Source: Brevibacillus sp042683565
GTDB lineage: Bacteria; Bacillota; Bacilli; Brevibacillales; Brevibacillaceae
NCBI RefSeq assembly: GCF_042683565.1
Contig: NZ_JBHUJW010000043.1
Location: forward strand, 434,001-498,000
DNA: 64,000 bases
Direction of reading: 5' to 3'
Program-made: the position numbers and the translations under genes
Notes under the pieces: generated by a model
The model's database searches: none
Seen by the model: the letters and a program-made list of their open reading frames with translations, nothing else
Told to the model about the DNA's origin: nothing
Part shown: in pieces, positions 49,693-57,026 of the stretch
Position numbering within the stretch: the first letter of the stretch is position 1
How the letters are laid out: each line of letters opens with the position of its first letter

Positions 49693-50242
49693 ATACGCGC
49701 TCGAGCGGACGATGGGGCTCCGGCGGAAGCACCACTTCGATCGAATCGCCCGCACGAACGGGACCGCTGGCGAGGACGATGCCCATGACGCCCGCTTTGC
49801 GAATGAGCCGGCCGTCTTCATCCCGGTCGATCAGCGCTTGCATCAGTCCGTCCTGAAATTGGTTCAACTGTTGACAAGGGTTGCGCAGACCGGTGATCTC
49901 CACCACAGCGGAAGGGCCGATGCGCAGGAGGGTTCCCGTCGGCAGATCAAGCAGCGAGAGATTGCGCGTAGTAATATTCTCACCAATCTGCCCGGGGGAT
50001 ACATGAAAGCCTGCCTGCTTTAATTGTGCAAACAGTTCGGAATGAATCAGATGCACCTGACGCAAATTCGGCTGGGTCGGGTCCTGAGCGACACGCGAGC
50101 GATGCTTGACTGTCTCTCCCATGTGGGCATCGCCTTCGACACCACGTCCTGCCAACAGCTGTATCACATCAGTATTCGTTTTGCTGAACGTATGCGTGCG
50201 GCTGACACTCACGGCTACGACTTCTCCGGTTCCATGTGCCAT
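49691..50242 (-). CDS. MOSC-domain protein
   Basis: A 183-aa MOSC-fold protein. Visible: IQLLAGRGVEGDAHMGETVK (family GVxGDxH), RQVHLIHSELFAQL, SPGQIGENITTRNLSLLDLP, and the conserved cysteine in ITGLRNPCQQLNQFQDGLM. MOSC domains handle sulfur or the molybdenum cofactor, the cysteine carrying sulfur. The particular reaction is unknown. It lies 84 bases downstream of the six-hairpin-like gene on the same strand. Confidence 0.88.
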   Translation of the reverse strand: MAHGTGEVVAVSVSRTHTFSKTNTDVIQLLAGRGVEGDAHMGETVKHRSRVAQDPTQPNLRQVHLIHSELFAQLKQAGFHVSPGQIGENITTRNLSLLDLPTGTLLRIGPSAVVEITGLRNPCQQLNQFQDGLMQALIDRDEDGRLIRKAGVMGIVLASGPVRAGDSIEVVLPPEPHRPLERV

Positions 50243-50326
50243 GGCAACAACACCTCCAACGCCATTGTACGCCTGGAAGGGAAGGGTGGCGAGCCATTTT
50301 TATCCAGACAGCTCAAATTATCCAGG

Positions 50327-51271
50327 CTAGCTTCCACCGCCCCGCCCGCTTGCCAGGCACAGTTCCATAAATCTCCCCGACTCGTGGATCAGCCAGTACG
50401 GGATGCGCGGCCCATAGATGTACAAATCTACGGCGGTAGACAGCATCGTCTCGACACGCCTCCAGTCGCCCATCAGCCGAGCGGCTTCCCCCATGCTCAT
50501 CCACGGATACAGATCGCCTGTCTGAAAGGTCTCGAAATGGGGAAAGGCCTCTGTGATTTTCGCGTAGAGCGAGGCGGCCTCATCAGGGGGCGCCGAGCCG
50601 TACATGATGGGAAAGGCTTGCGAGGTGACGTCCGGATACCACTTGCGCCAGCCGGGGTAGCGATTGTCGTAGACGGCGAAGCTTTTGCGCCGCGGGCAGT
50701 ACATCGAGCGGATGCCTTTTCGGCAGGCAGCTGCGCGACGGGCGGCTTCCTGTTCGGCGTCCTCATCGCCGAGCATGGAAAAGACAAATGCGGCATCCTC
50801 GAACCCTTTGGCCACCTCGCAGTTGTCCATCAAATACTTTACGCGATAGGAACGTTTCGCCCAGGTCAGCCCGTCTTTTTGCTGCAGCCGCCCCACAGCC
50901 TGCATCAGGGCAGCGAGTTCTTTCCCGCGGTACGTGAGCCACTCCGTCTCTTTGCTGGCGCGAATCCAGGCTGCCAACAGGCTGAATAGGGTCGCATGGT
51001 AGCTGTCCTCGCTGTCCGCCTTGCCTGTATCGACCTCCTCTGTTCCTTTCAGACGAAAGTCGTTGATATAGCCATGCTCGCCTACGTGATGCAAGTACCA
51101 GTCGACATAACGGCGAACCGGCTCCCATTCCCGCAGCTGCACGAGCGAGATGAGAGCCAGGTTTGCAAAGTACGGATTGATCTGATCGCTTTTGGGCGAC
51201 AGGCGAAAAGCCCCGCTGGGCAGCTGGCAGGCCAGAAGGTACGCTTTTTGTCCTTCCACCGTCATTTCCAT
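50327..51271 (-). CDS. Putative six-hairpin (alpha/alpha toroid) glycosidase-like protein
   Basis: A 314-aa protein without signal peptide. The repeating helical pattern and aromatic/acidic patches suggest an (alpha/alpha) toroid: FANLALISLVQLREWEPVRR, EDSYHATLFSLLAAWIRASK, WAKRSYRVKYLMDNCEVAKG then FEDAAFVFSMLG, YPDVTSQAFPIMYG, GDLYPWMSMGEAARLMGDW. This layout occurs in six-hairpin glycosidases, but no catalytic pair can be assigned. It starts 30 bases after the DUF2515 gene, so the two probably form an operon. Confidence 0.55.
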   Translation of the reverse strand: MEMTVEGQKAYLLACQLPSGAFRLSPKSDQINPYFANLALISLVQLREWEPVRRYVDWYLHHVGEHGYINDFRLKGTEEVDTGKADSEDSYHATLFSLLAAWIRASKETEWLTYRGKELAALMQAVGRLQQKDGLTWAKRSYRVKYLMDNCEVAKGFEDAAFVFSMLGDEDAEQEAARRAAACRKGIRSMYCPRRKSFAVYDNRYPGWRKWYPDVTSQAFPIMYGSAPPDEAASLYAKITEAFPHFETFQTGDLYPWMSMGEAARLMGDWRRVETMLSTAVDLYIYGPRIPYWLIHESGRFMELCLASGRGGGS

Positions 51272-51301
51272 GGGGAGAATGTCCCTCCATTTCCCGATTG
51301 G

Positions 51302-52369
51302 CTAGGTGAGGGCTGTGGCGAGCCAGACGCCGTACTCGATCCATTGCAAGGCGCGCGCATAGTCTGCGGTGTCGATCGGCGGCAGCTTTGCCGGCTTCTC
51401 GACCTCATCCAGCCATTTATGATCGCGGAACCAGTCCGTTCCATCTGCAGGCGTGTGCGGGATGTCCGGCCACGCGGCAGCAAGGGGAGGACTGTACAGC
51501 TTTTGTCGCCCCGGCCGCAGCTCGGTTCCGTCCAGATGCAGTCGGTATGTGCGCTCCCTGTGCCCATCGCCGCACTGCTGATCGGGCCTGCGCGGCGTAA
51601 ACAGATGTGGCCAGTAATCGGCGCGGGAGCCCGAGTGGGGAATCCGGAAAGCGAACTGGCGAATTTGCTTCAGGCGGCATGGATCGGCATAAAGGAGATG
51701 GTAGAGCGTCTTGCCGATCGTGATGCGTTGATCGACATCGGCAAAATGCTGGACATTCAAACCTGTCAGGCTAAGCCTGCGGTCTGTCGGATGGGCTTTG
51801 TACGGAAAAAGCACGTGCGACAGGGACAGCACCGACTGTACTACGTAGGCAAAGGTGGCAAAGACGCGATGTAGCGCGGGCGGTTTATGTATGAGGCGCT
51901 GCTCGATATATTGCTGCTCGTTGATGATCAAGGCGTGGGTCAATCGCTGCGGACAAGGCGCGCGGAGCTGCTTTTGCCAAAACGGCACCATGAAAGCAGA
52001 GACGCCAAGGGAAGGAAGCAGATGGGTGAGATCGACACTGGTCTTTTTCATCTCGGCATACAACAGTAACTGGGGATAGGCGTCGTGAAAAATGAGCCAG
52101 TTGCTCCTCTCCAAAAACCAAAAAAATGACCGCATCGCCTGCTCGTCCATGAGCAGCGGGAGCCATTCCCCTTGCAGGTCCGTCATGTTCCATCCGCCGT
52201 TGCGGGAGACCAGATGGGCAAGCAGTGCCCAGTGAATCTCTTCGTGCTGGCGGTAAAAAGTCAAGTAGGCTTGCGTCCGTGTCACGTTGTTGCGATTTGC
52301 CAGGGCAGTTTGTCTGCGGATGGTCGCGATCAGCGCCTGTTCATCCTGGGTAAACAGCTGTTCTGCCAT
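51302..52369 (-). CDS. DUF2515 family protein (YppC-like)
   Basis: A 355-aa protein with NRNNVTRTQAYLTFYRQHEE, then IHWALLAHLVSRNGGWNMTD, FFWFLERSNWLIFHDAYPQL and HSGSRADYWPHLF, all typical of DUF2515, represented by B. subtilis YppC. Function unknown; no membrane helix or signal. The C-terminal 80 residues are proline-rich. Upstream gene of a likely two- or three-gene - strand operon with the toroid protein and MOSC gene. Confidence 0.8.
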   Translation of the reverse strand: MAEQLFTQDEQALIATIRRQTALANRNNVTRTQAYLTFYRQHEEIHWALLAHLVSRNGGWNMTDLQGEWLPLLMDEQAMRSFFWFLERSNWLIFHDAYPQLLLYAEMKKTSVDLTHLLPSLGVSAFMVPFWQKQLRAPCPQRLTHALIINEQQYIEQRLIHKPPALHRVFATFAYVVQSVLSLSHVLFPYKAHPTDRRLSLTGLNVQHFADVDQRITIGKTLYHLLYADPCRLKQIRQFAFRIPHSGSRADYWPHLFTPRRPDQQCGDGHRERTYRLHLDGTELRPGRQKLYSPPLAAAWPDIPHTPADGTDWFRDHKWLDEVEKPAKLPPIDTADYARALQWIEYGVWLATALT

Positions 52370-52440
52370 ATCGTTTGCTCCTCAGTGTGTCAGTGAGAGT
52401 GGGAAGAAAAAAGCAGGTCCAGATGGCGACCCGCCCTTGT

Positions 52441-52581
52441 TCAGCCAATCATTTCCAGGACGAGAAGCCGAATCAGCAGTTTTTCTTTCGCTTCTTCCCA
52501 TGTGTCGGCAAAAATGACCACATGCTCGGATTGGTACTCGGTTTCTGCGACAAACATACCGTCTTGTTCGTAAATGTTCAT
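52441..52581 (-). CDS. Small hypothetical protein
   Basis: A 46-aa protein: MNIYEQDGMFVAETEYQSEH, then VVIFADTWEEAKEKLLIRLL. It reads like a small alpha/beta unit (two strands and a helix), similar in plan to HicB-type half folds, but no partner is present. AAAGGA lies about ten bases before the ATG. It lies 72 bases upstream of the DUF2515 gene on the same strand and could be the first gene of that operon. Coding is plausible, not proven. Confidence 0.5.
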   Translation of the reverse strand: MNIYEQDGMFVAETEYQSEHVVIFADTWEEAKEKLLIRLLVLEMIG

Positions 52582-52673
52582 AGAAGATCGTCCTTTCTGC
52601 TACTTTCAAGCATTGTATGCTATCATGGAAGGAATGATGCATACAAAATCAGGGAAGCACAGCAGGAGAAAGG

Positions 52674-53000
52674 ATGAATCTTGTGCAGATCGTACTGACA
52701 ACAGAGGCAGCAGAGCGCATTGCTGCCGCAAGCCGCCCGGACAAAGTCATTCGCGTAAACGGCGAACTTGTCGGGGGATGCAATATGGATGTGGATTACA
52801 GTTTGTACTGGGACGAACCCCAACCGGCCGATCAGGTCATTCAACTGGATGCCATGACTTTCGTCGTGGACCCGGAGACGGTCCGCTACATCGACGCAGA
52901 CAGGCTGACCATTGATTTTCGGCCGCAGCAAGGGTTTCGGTTGGTGACGCCGCAGCAATTTTTGGCGTATGGCATTCAGCTCAAGGAGCGTTGGACCTAG
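52674..53000 (+). CDS. HesB/YqkB-like iron-sulfur-type protein
   Basis: A 108-aa protein of the HesB-like fold: VQIVLTTEAAERIAAASRPD, VIRVNGELVGGCNMDVDYSL, FVVDPETVRYIDADRLTIDF and FRLVTPQQFLAYGI. The plan fits the YqkB subgroup of B. subtilis. It has only one cysteine (in GGCN), so it cannot hold a cluster in the classical three-cysteine way unless as a dimer or with other ligands. AGGAG lies five bases before the ATG. Confidence 0.68.
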   Translation: MNLVQIVLTTEAAERIAAASRPDKVIRVNGELVGGCNMDVDYSLYWDEPQPADQVIQLDAMTFVVDPETVRYIDADRLTIDFRPQQGFRLVTPQQFLAYGIQLKERWT

Positions 53001-53010
53001 AGTACGCCGT

Positions 53011-53460
53011 TCACTTCGGGAGGAATTGCAATAGAAAAGCGAGAATGCCGGCAGCGATCAGCGGGCCGACTGCCACTCCCCGAAAAAACGTCACACCAAT
53101 GATCGTGCCCAGCAGCAGTCCCGTGACGATCAGCGGATTTTCCGCCATCAGCGAGGTGCCCTTTCCCGCCAGATAGGCGACGAATATGCCGATCAGGACA
53201 GCCAGTATGGTTTGCCAATGGGTAAAGAGCGAAAAGATGGAGTCGGGCTTGATTTTTCCGCTTGCCAGCGGGGTGAGAATACCGAGCGTCAGGACGATGA
53301 TCCCGACGTGAAGTCCGTACTGCTCCAGAAAAGGGAAAAACCGCTCCAGCGACAGCAACCGCAGCAAAAGCAAGATCGCCACGGCAATCGACACCGTGGC
53401 ATTGTTGCCGACGACACCGAGAGCGAGCAGCAAGAGCAGGGTGATGTTGATCCAGTCCAT
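53011..53460 (-). CDS. DUF441 membrane protein (YeaL/YtwI)
   Basis: A 149-aa protein with four or five membrane helices: ITLLLLLALGVVGNNATVSI, LHVGIIVLTLGILTPLASGK, TILAVLIGIFVAYLAGKGTS, LIVTGLLLGTIIGVTFFRGV. The motif GNN...LTPLASGKI is that of UPF0756/DUF441. Function unknown. The ATG at 53460 is used because a longer frame has no ribosome site or sensible sequence; the site for 53460 is itself weak. Confidence 0.85.
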   Translation of the reverse strand: MDWINITLLLLLALGVVGNNATVSIAVAILLLLRLLSLERFFPFLEQYGLHVGIIVLTLGILTPLASGKIKPDSIFSLFTHWQTILAVLIGIFVAYLAGKGTSLMAENPLIVTGLLLGTIIGVTFFRGVAVGPLIAAGILAFLLQFLPK

Positions 53461-53536
53461 GTAGGCAAAAGCTCGCTTTCGTTTTTTTTGATAGTATATC
53501 CGTGAGGCTTGTGCCGCGTGCCGGCACGGGCGCAAG

Positions 53537-53573
53537 AAAAGGGACGAGGTGCCGATCACCTGTCCCTTTTTGT
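53537..53573 (-). terminator. Terminator of yfhH
   Basis: On the - strand AAAAAGGGAC-AGGTG / CACCT-GTCCCTTTT with a five-base loop, flanked by T-rich sequence. Confidence 0.75.
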
Positions 53574-53581
53574 TTTTTGAA

Positions 53582-53893
53582 TCAGCCGTACCAATCTTCC
53601 AGCATGCCGACGGGAAATCCGGTCTGCTCCTCGGAGCCGGGAAAACGGCCCCAGGCAAAGACGCCGTTAAAATAATCGATGGTGAACGGTTGGTCGTGTT
53701 CAGGCACACTGTATTTCCCGCCGATGCGAAACTCGTCCGTACCCAGGTAATACGATTTGGCCATAAAATATTTTTGCTGGATGATGCTGAACTGGGACTC
53801 GTCTCCCGCGTTCTTTTTCTCCTCTGCTTGCAGGCGGAGACGCTCCATCTCTTCCTGTAGTTCTGCCAACGTCATTTGACTGTACAATCGCAC
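53582..53893 (-). CDS. yfhH: DUF1811 protein YfhH
   Basis: A 103-aa protein: VRLYSQMTLAELQEEMERLR, IIQQKYFMAKSYYLGTDEFR, and FTIDYFNGVFAWGRFPGSEE, matching YfhH of B. subtilis (DUF1811). The N-terminal helix and a C-terminal small barrel are typical. Function unknown. Start GTG at 53893, seven bases after AAAGGAGG; a longer frame runs into unrelated sequence. Confidence 0.85.
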   Translation of the reverse strand: MRLYSQMTLAELQEEMERLRLQAEEKKNAGDESQFSIIQQKYFMAKSYYLGTDEFRIGGKYSVPEHDQPFTIDYFNGVFAWGRFPGSEEQTGFPVGMLEDWYG

Positions 53894-53997
53894 GATCAAG
53901 CCTCCTTTCCTGACAGGTATATTGTAGCAAAAGACAAGGGAAATGGCGATGGATGGAGAACTCTTTATTTGGTATTCCAGAAAGGAGAGTGGGACAA

Positions 53998-54762
53998 TTG
54001 ACACGATTTGATTTGACAGGAAAGACTGCGATTGTGACGGGAGCGGGCAGAGGAATCGGAAGGGCATTGGCAATCGGCCTGTCTGAGGCTGGCGCCCAGG
54101 TGGCAGTTGTCGCGCGTACGGAGAACGACTTGCAGGAGACGGTACAGGCGATCGAAGCGATGGGCAAAGTGGCGCATCCGATTAAGGCTGATCTGACCGA
54201 ACCAGGAGCTGCAGACAAAGTGGTGGCGCAGACGACAGAAGCGCTGGGAGGCCTGCACATCCTCGTCAATAACGCGGGAATGAACCTGCGAAAAAAAGCA
54301 CTGGAAGTCACAGAGGAAGACTGGGATCGCGTGGTCGATCTGAATTTGAAAGCGGCGTTTTTCATGGCACAGGCAGCGGGCAAGGTCATGTGCGAGCAGC
54401 GCTACGGACGAATCGTCAACATCGCTTCGGTAGCAGGAGTGGTAGCGTTGCGCACAGGAGTGGCCTACGGATCGAGCAAGGCGGGACTCATCCATATGAC
54501 CCGTGTGCTGGCTTTGGAATGGAGCAAATTCGGGGTCAACATCAATGCGATCGCTCCATGGTACTTCCGCACTCCCTTGACGGAAGCCCTGCTCCAGGAC
54601 GAGGCGTACGTGCAGGAAATTTTGCAGCGCACTCCGAGCGGGCGTATCGGGGACGTGGAAGATCTGGTGGGCCCCGCCATTTTCCTCGCCTCCGACGCAG
54701 CAGCCTACATAACCGGACAGACCATCCCGGTAGATGGCGGCATGACTATCTACGGTTTTTAA
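53998..54762 (+). CDS. Short-chain dehydrogenase/reductase
   Basis: A 254-aa classical SDR. Visible: cofactor motif AIVTGAGRGIGRALAIGLSE, NNAG (LVNNAGMN), catalytic triad in IASVAGVVAL with YGSSKAG (Tyr and Lys), and PVDGGMTIYGF at the end. The residue after the second beta strand (VVART, Arg) suggests NADP. The substrate is unknown; 3-oxoacyl or gluconate type reductases are possible. The TTG at 53998 is used because AAGGAGAG lies upstream; an in-frame ATG at 53953 lacks a close site. Confidence 0.85.
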   Translation: MTRFDLTGKTAIVTGAGRGIGRALAIGLSEAGAQVAVVARTENDLQETVQAIEAMGKVAHPIKADLTEPGAADKVVAQTTEALGGLHILVNNAGMNLRKKALEVTEEDWDRVVDLNLKAAFFMAQAAGKVMCEQRYGRIVNIASVAGVVALRTGVAYGSSKAGLIHMTRVLALEWSKFGVNINAIAPWYFRTPLTEALLQDEAYVQEILQRTPSGRIGDVEDLVGPAIFLASDAAAYITGQTIPVDGGMTIYGF

Positions 54763-54783
54763 GTCGATACAGAGGTGGGACCG

Positions 54784-54997
54784 ATGATCAGCATACAGCT
54801 TGCGGGTGAGGAACAGGCAGCGATTGCCTGCTGGGAAGGCAGGGCGGCGAGCATGGTCCGCTTTTCTAAGCAGGAAGACAGTCTGTATTTTTTCCGTTTG
54901 TCCGTCGATCCGCAGATGCAGGGAAAAGAAATTGGCCGCGCGTGCAGGCACTTTGGGTATTCCGGTCGCGCATATGCAAAAAGTGCTCTCCGTTTGA
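54784..54997 (+). pseudogene. GNAT acetyltransferase with two internal deletions
   Basis: A good ribosome site (GAGGTGGGACCG) and ATG are followed by MISIQLAG, then directly by EEQAAIACWEGRAASMVRFS and YFFRLSVDPQMQGKEIGRA, the acetyl-CoA-binding core of a GNAT enzyme (QGKxIGRA). A one-frame shift then gives TLGIPVAHMQKVLSV and a stop, which resembles the C-terminal strand of the same family (x-G-x-PVxxxxMxKxL). Compared with whole GNAT proteins about 35 residues are missing near the start and about 45 before the end. It cannot be functional. Confidence 0.65.
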
Positions 54998-55004
54998 AAT
55001 CCAG

Positions 55005-55038
55005 GTAAAAAAAGAGGCATTCCCGGAGGGGAATGCCT
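55005..55038 (-). terminator. Strong hairpin with T-run on the - strand
   Basis: AGGCATTCCC/GGGAATGCCT, a ten-pair stem with a four-base loop. On the - strand it is followed by TTTTTTT. It would end a leftward transcript from the SleB-like gene about 290 bases away, or is left from the decayed region. Confidence 0.7.
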
Positions 55039-55324
55039 TAAGTGTTGGGGGCGATTGAGAAAAATACCGATTGGTCCAAAGAATATGTTTTGCTCTCACC
55101 CAAAACATATCGGGAGCCAACTATGTCTGGTGTCAACAGGGATGCGTGATCCCCGGTGTCTACGCGGATAAGTCATTCAAGAAAAGAATATCGGGCTTTT
55201 TCTCAATGCGTTGAAAAAGTGCTTACATTTAGAGGTTAGCAAGGAAAAGTGAAATGTAGATAAAATAAAAATAAAGTATTATTAAATTTTGGGCTGCATG
55301 ACTTTTTCAACGAAAGTCGTCGTC
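55039..55324. other. AT-rich region with two unexplained inverted repeats
   Basis: About 285 bases between the GNAT pseudogene and the SleB-like gene, without a supported gene. It contains a hairpin at 55083-55110 (ATATGTTTTG...CAAAACATAT) and a 12-base inverted repeat at 55209-55220 and 55301-55312 (CGTTGAAAAAGT/ACTTTTTCAACG). Composition is AT-rich compared with neighbours. Confidence 0.6.
55209..55312. repeat. 12-base inverted repeats enclosing about 80 AT-rich bases
   Basis: Perfect arms CGTTGAAAAAGT (55209-55220) and ACTTTTTCAACG (55301-55312). The size and layout recall a small non-autonomous mobile element (MITE), but no target duplication is visible. Confidence 0.45.
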
Positions 55325-55954
55325 TTATCGGGCGAACATATGGTTGCCAATCACGACTGTTTGCTGACGCGACCAAACCCAGTTGGACGTCGCCGTGTCC
55401 GGATTAAAGAAGTAGAGGGAACCGTGGGTCGGATCTACTCCGTTAACGGCGTCCTGCACCGCTCTGCGCGTGCTTTCATTTGACTGTTGAGTCAGAGTGC
55501 CGTTTTGTACCGGCGAGAAAGCATTGGGAGCAAAAATGACCTCCCGAACAGAATGAGGAAATTGAGGAGACGCTACCCGATTCAATACGACAGCAGCAAT
55601 TGCCACTTGTCCCTCATACGGTTCGCCACGGCCTTCCGCATAAACAAGCCGGGCGAGCAGTTCCATATCTCGCTCAGATATTTTTACTTTACCGTTGCGT
55701 ATCACCTTTGGCCGCTGGTCTCGGCTGACCGAAACCTTCTGGCGCACAGTGGTTACATCTGGAGTATTCGGGATTGCTTTTGTTTTGGTTGCAGCAACTT
55801 GTTTCGGAGCAATCGGTTTTTCTGCAGGGGCAGTTGTTGCTTCTTTGGGATGGGGGGCTGATGCACTGGTGGGTGTGACGAAGAGGCATAAAAGCAATAC
55901 ACCAAAACTGTTGATCCAGAAGAAAAATCGCATTCGTGCTTCACGTGTCATCAT
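55325..55954 (-). CDS. SleB/CwlJ-type cell wall hydrolase (Hydrolase_2)
   Basis: A 209-aa exported protein. Signal peptide or anchor FFFWINSFGVLLLCLFVTPT, then a low-complexity Ala/Pro/Lys linker (about 25-65) and a Hydrolase_2 domain: ERDMELLARLVYAEGRGEPY with the catalytic Glu, GQVAIAAVVLNRVASPQFPH, and GSLYFFNPDTATSNWVWSRQ. SleB-type enzymes are lytic transglycosylases acting on spore cortex or wall. A peptidoglycan-binding domain is absent. I use the ATG at 55954; AAAAGGAG lies 12 bases upstream. Confidence 0.88.
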   Translation of the reverse strand: MMTREARMRFFFWINSFGVLLLCLFVTPTSASAPHPKEATTAPAEKPIAPKQVAATKTKAIPNTPDVTTVRQKVSVSRDQRPKVIRNGKVKISERDMELLARLVYAEGRGEPYEGQVAIAAVVLNRVASPQFPHSVREVIFAPNAFSPVQNGTLTQQSNESTRRAVQDAVNGVDPTHGSLYFFNPDTATSNWVWSRQQTVVIGNHMFAR

Positions 55955-56139
55955 GTAAGGAACCACTCCTTTTCGCTTTTTGCAAAAAACATGCGGAAGC
56001 GAATCGGGTCATATGCAAGTCTAAGGGCATTGTCCCGCAGATTCAAGAGGAAATTGGTTCCATGGAACTACTCGCGCTGCTTGCAATGTTTCCTTATGCT
56101 TACATTTCGGGATTGAAAACGGAAGTGGGCCTGCACTGA

Positions 56140-56176
56140 AAAAGACCACTGTCCAAATTGGAACAGTGGCCTTTTG
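56140..56176 (-). terminator. Terminator of the cyclophilin gene
   Basis: On the - strand GGCCACTGTTCC/GGACAGTGGTC with a short loop, followed by TTTTTC. Confidence 0.88.
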
Positions 56177-56185
56177 CGATGCATC

Positions 56186-56887
56186 TTATTTTTCCGTAAT
56201 GGTGATCGTTTGGATTTTAATCGGTTGTTCCGGCGTGCTGGGCTCGCCTGTTTGCGGATTCTTTTTCACCTTTGCGCTGGCAATTTTTTGTACGACGTCC
56301 ATGCCGCCAATGACTTTCCCGAAAATGGTGTAGTTGGGGGAGTTTTTCAGCCCTTCCACATCTGTGCCGGAGCCGATGAAGAACTGGCTGCCGTTGGTGT
56401 TGGGACCTGCATTGGCCATCGCTACCACGCCTACTTCGTATTTATGGCCGTTATTCAACTCATCTTCAAAAGTGTACCCTGGGCCGCCGACACCAGTGCC
56501 GAGCGGATCACCGGTCTGAATCATAAAATCTTTGATGATCCGGTGGAACGTAATTCCGTCGTAAAATTTGTCTTTGGCGAGGAAGACAAAGTTATTTACC
56601 GTGATGGGTGCATCTTTCGCAAACAGCTCGATTGTGATGTCGCCCATCGTTGTCGAAATTTTCGCCTGGTACGATTTGTTTTTGTCAATTTGCATGGCGG
56701 GCGCTTTTTCGTACTTTTTCGCGCCGGTAGGACCAGGCGGTTGAGCAGGCTCTTTGGATGGAGCATTTTCAGCAGGAGCCGACGGTTGTTGTGCAGGAGG
56801 GGCAGTCTCGTTGCCGCCGCTGGAACAGCCCGCAACCAGTACGATCGCTGTCAGACAAGCGAAAATAGTAGATATCAGTTTTTTCAT
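56186..56887 (-). CDS. Cyclophilin-type peptidyl-prolyl isomerase, lipoprotein
   Basis: A 233-aa secreted prolyl isomerase. Lipoprotein signal MKKLISTIFACLTAIVLVAGC with the lipobox LVAGC, a Pro/Ala/Gln-rich spacer (about 25-65), then a cyclophilin domain: DITIELFAKDAPITVNNFVF, FHRIIKDFMIQTGDPLGTGV (catalytic Arg), ANAGPNTNGSQFFIG (GSQFFI signature), FGKVIGGMDVVQKI. It should help fold exported proteins outside the membrane. ATG at 56887, eight bases after GGAAGGTG. Confidence 0.92.
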   Translation of the reverse strand: MKKLISTIFACLTAIVLVAGCSSGGNETAPPAQQPSAPAENAPSKEPAQPPGPTGAKKYEKAPAMQIDKNKSYQAKISTTMGDITIELFAKDAPITVNNFVFLAKDKFYDGITFHRIIKDFMIQTGDPLGTGVGGPGYTFEDELNNGHKYEVGVVAMANAGPNTNGSQFFIGSGTDVEGLKNSPNYTIFGKVIGGMDVVQKIASAKVKKNPQTGEPSTPEQPIKIQTITITEK

Positions 56888-57026
56888 TTCAAGCACCTTC
56901 CTTTGTTCTTCCTGATAGAGGAGTACGGTTCCGAATTATAGCACATCTGACAGGGGGAATGCCAATCCCCTAGTCTCCACTCACAGAGCCATGATATGAT
57001 GGGGAAAAAAGGATAGGGTGATCAGC

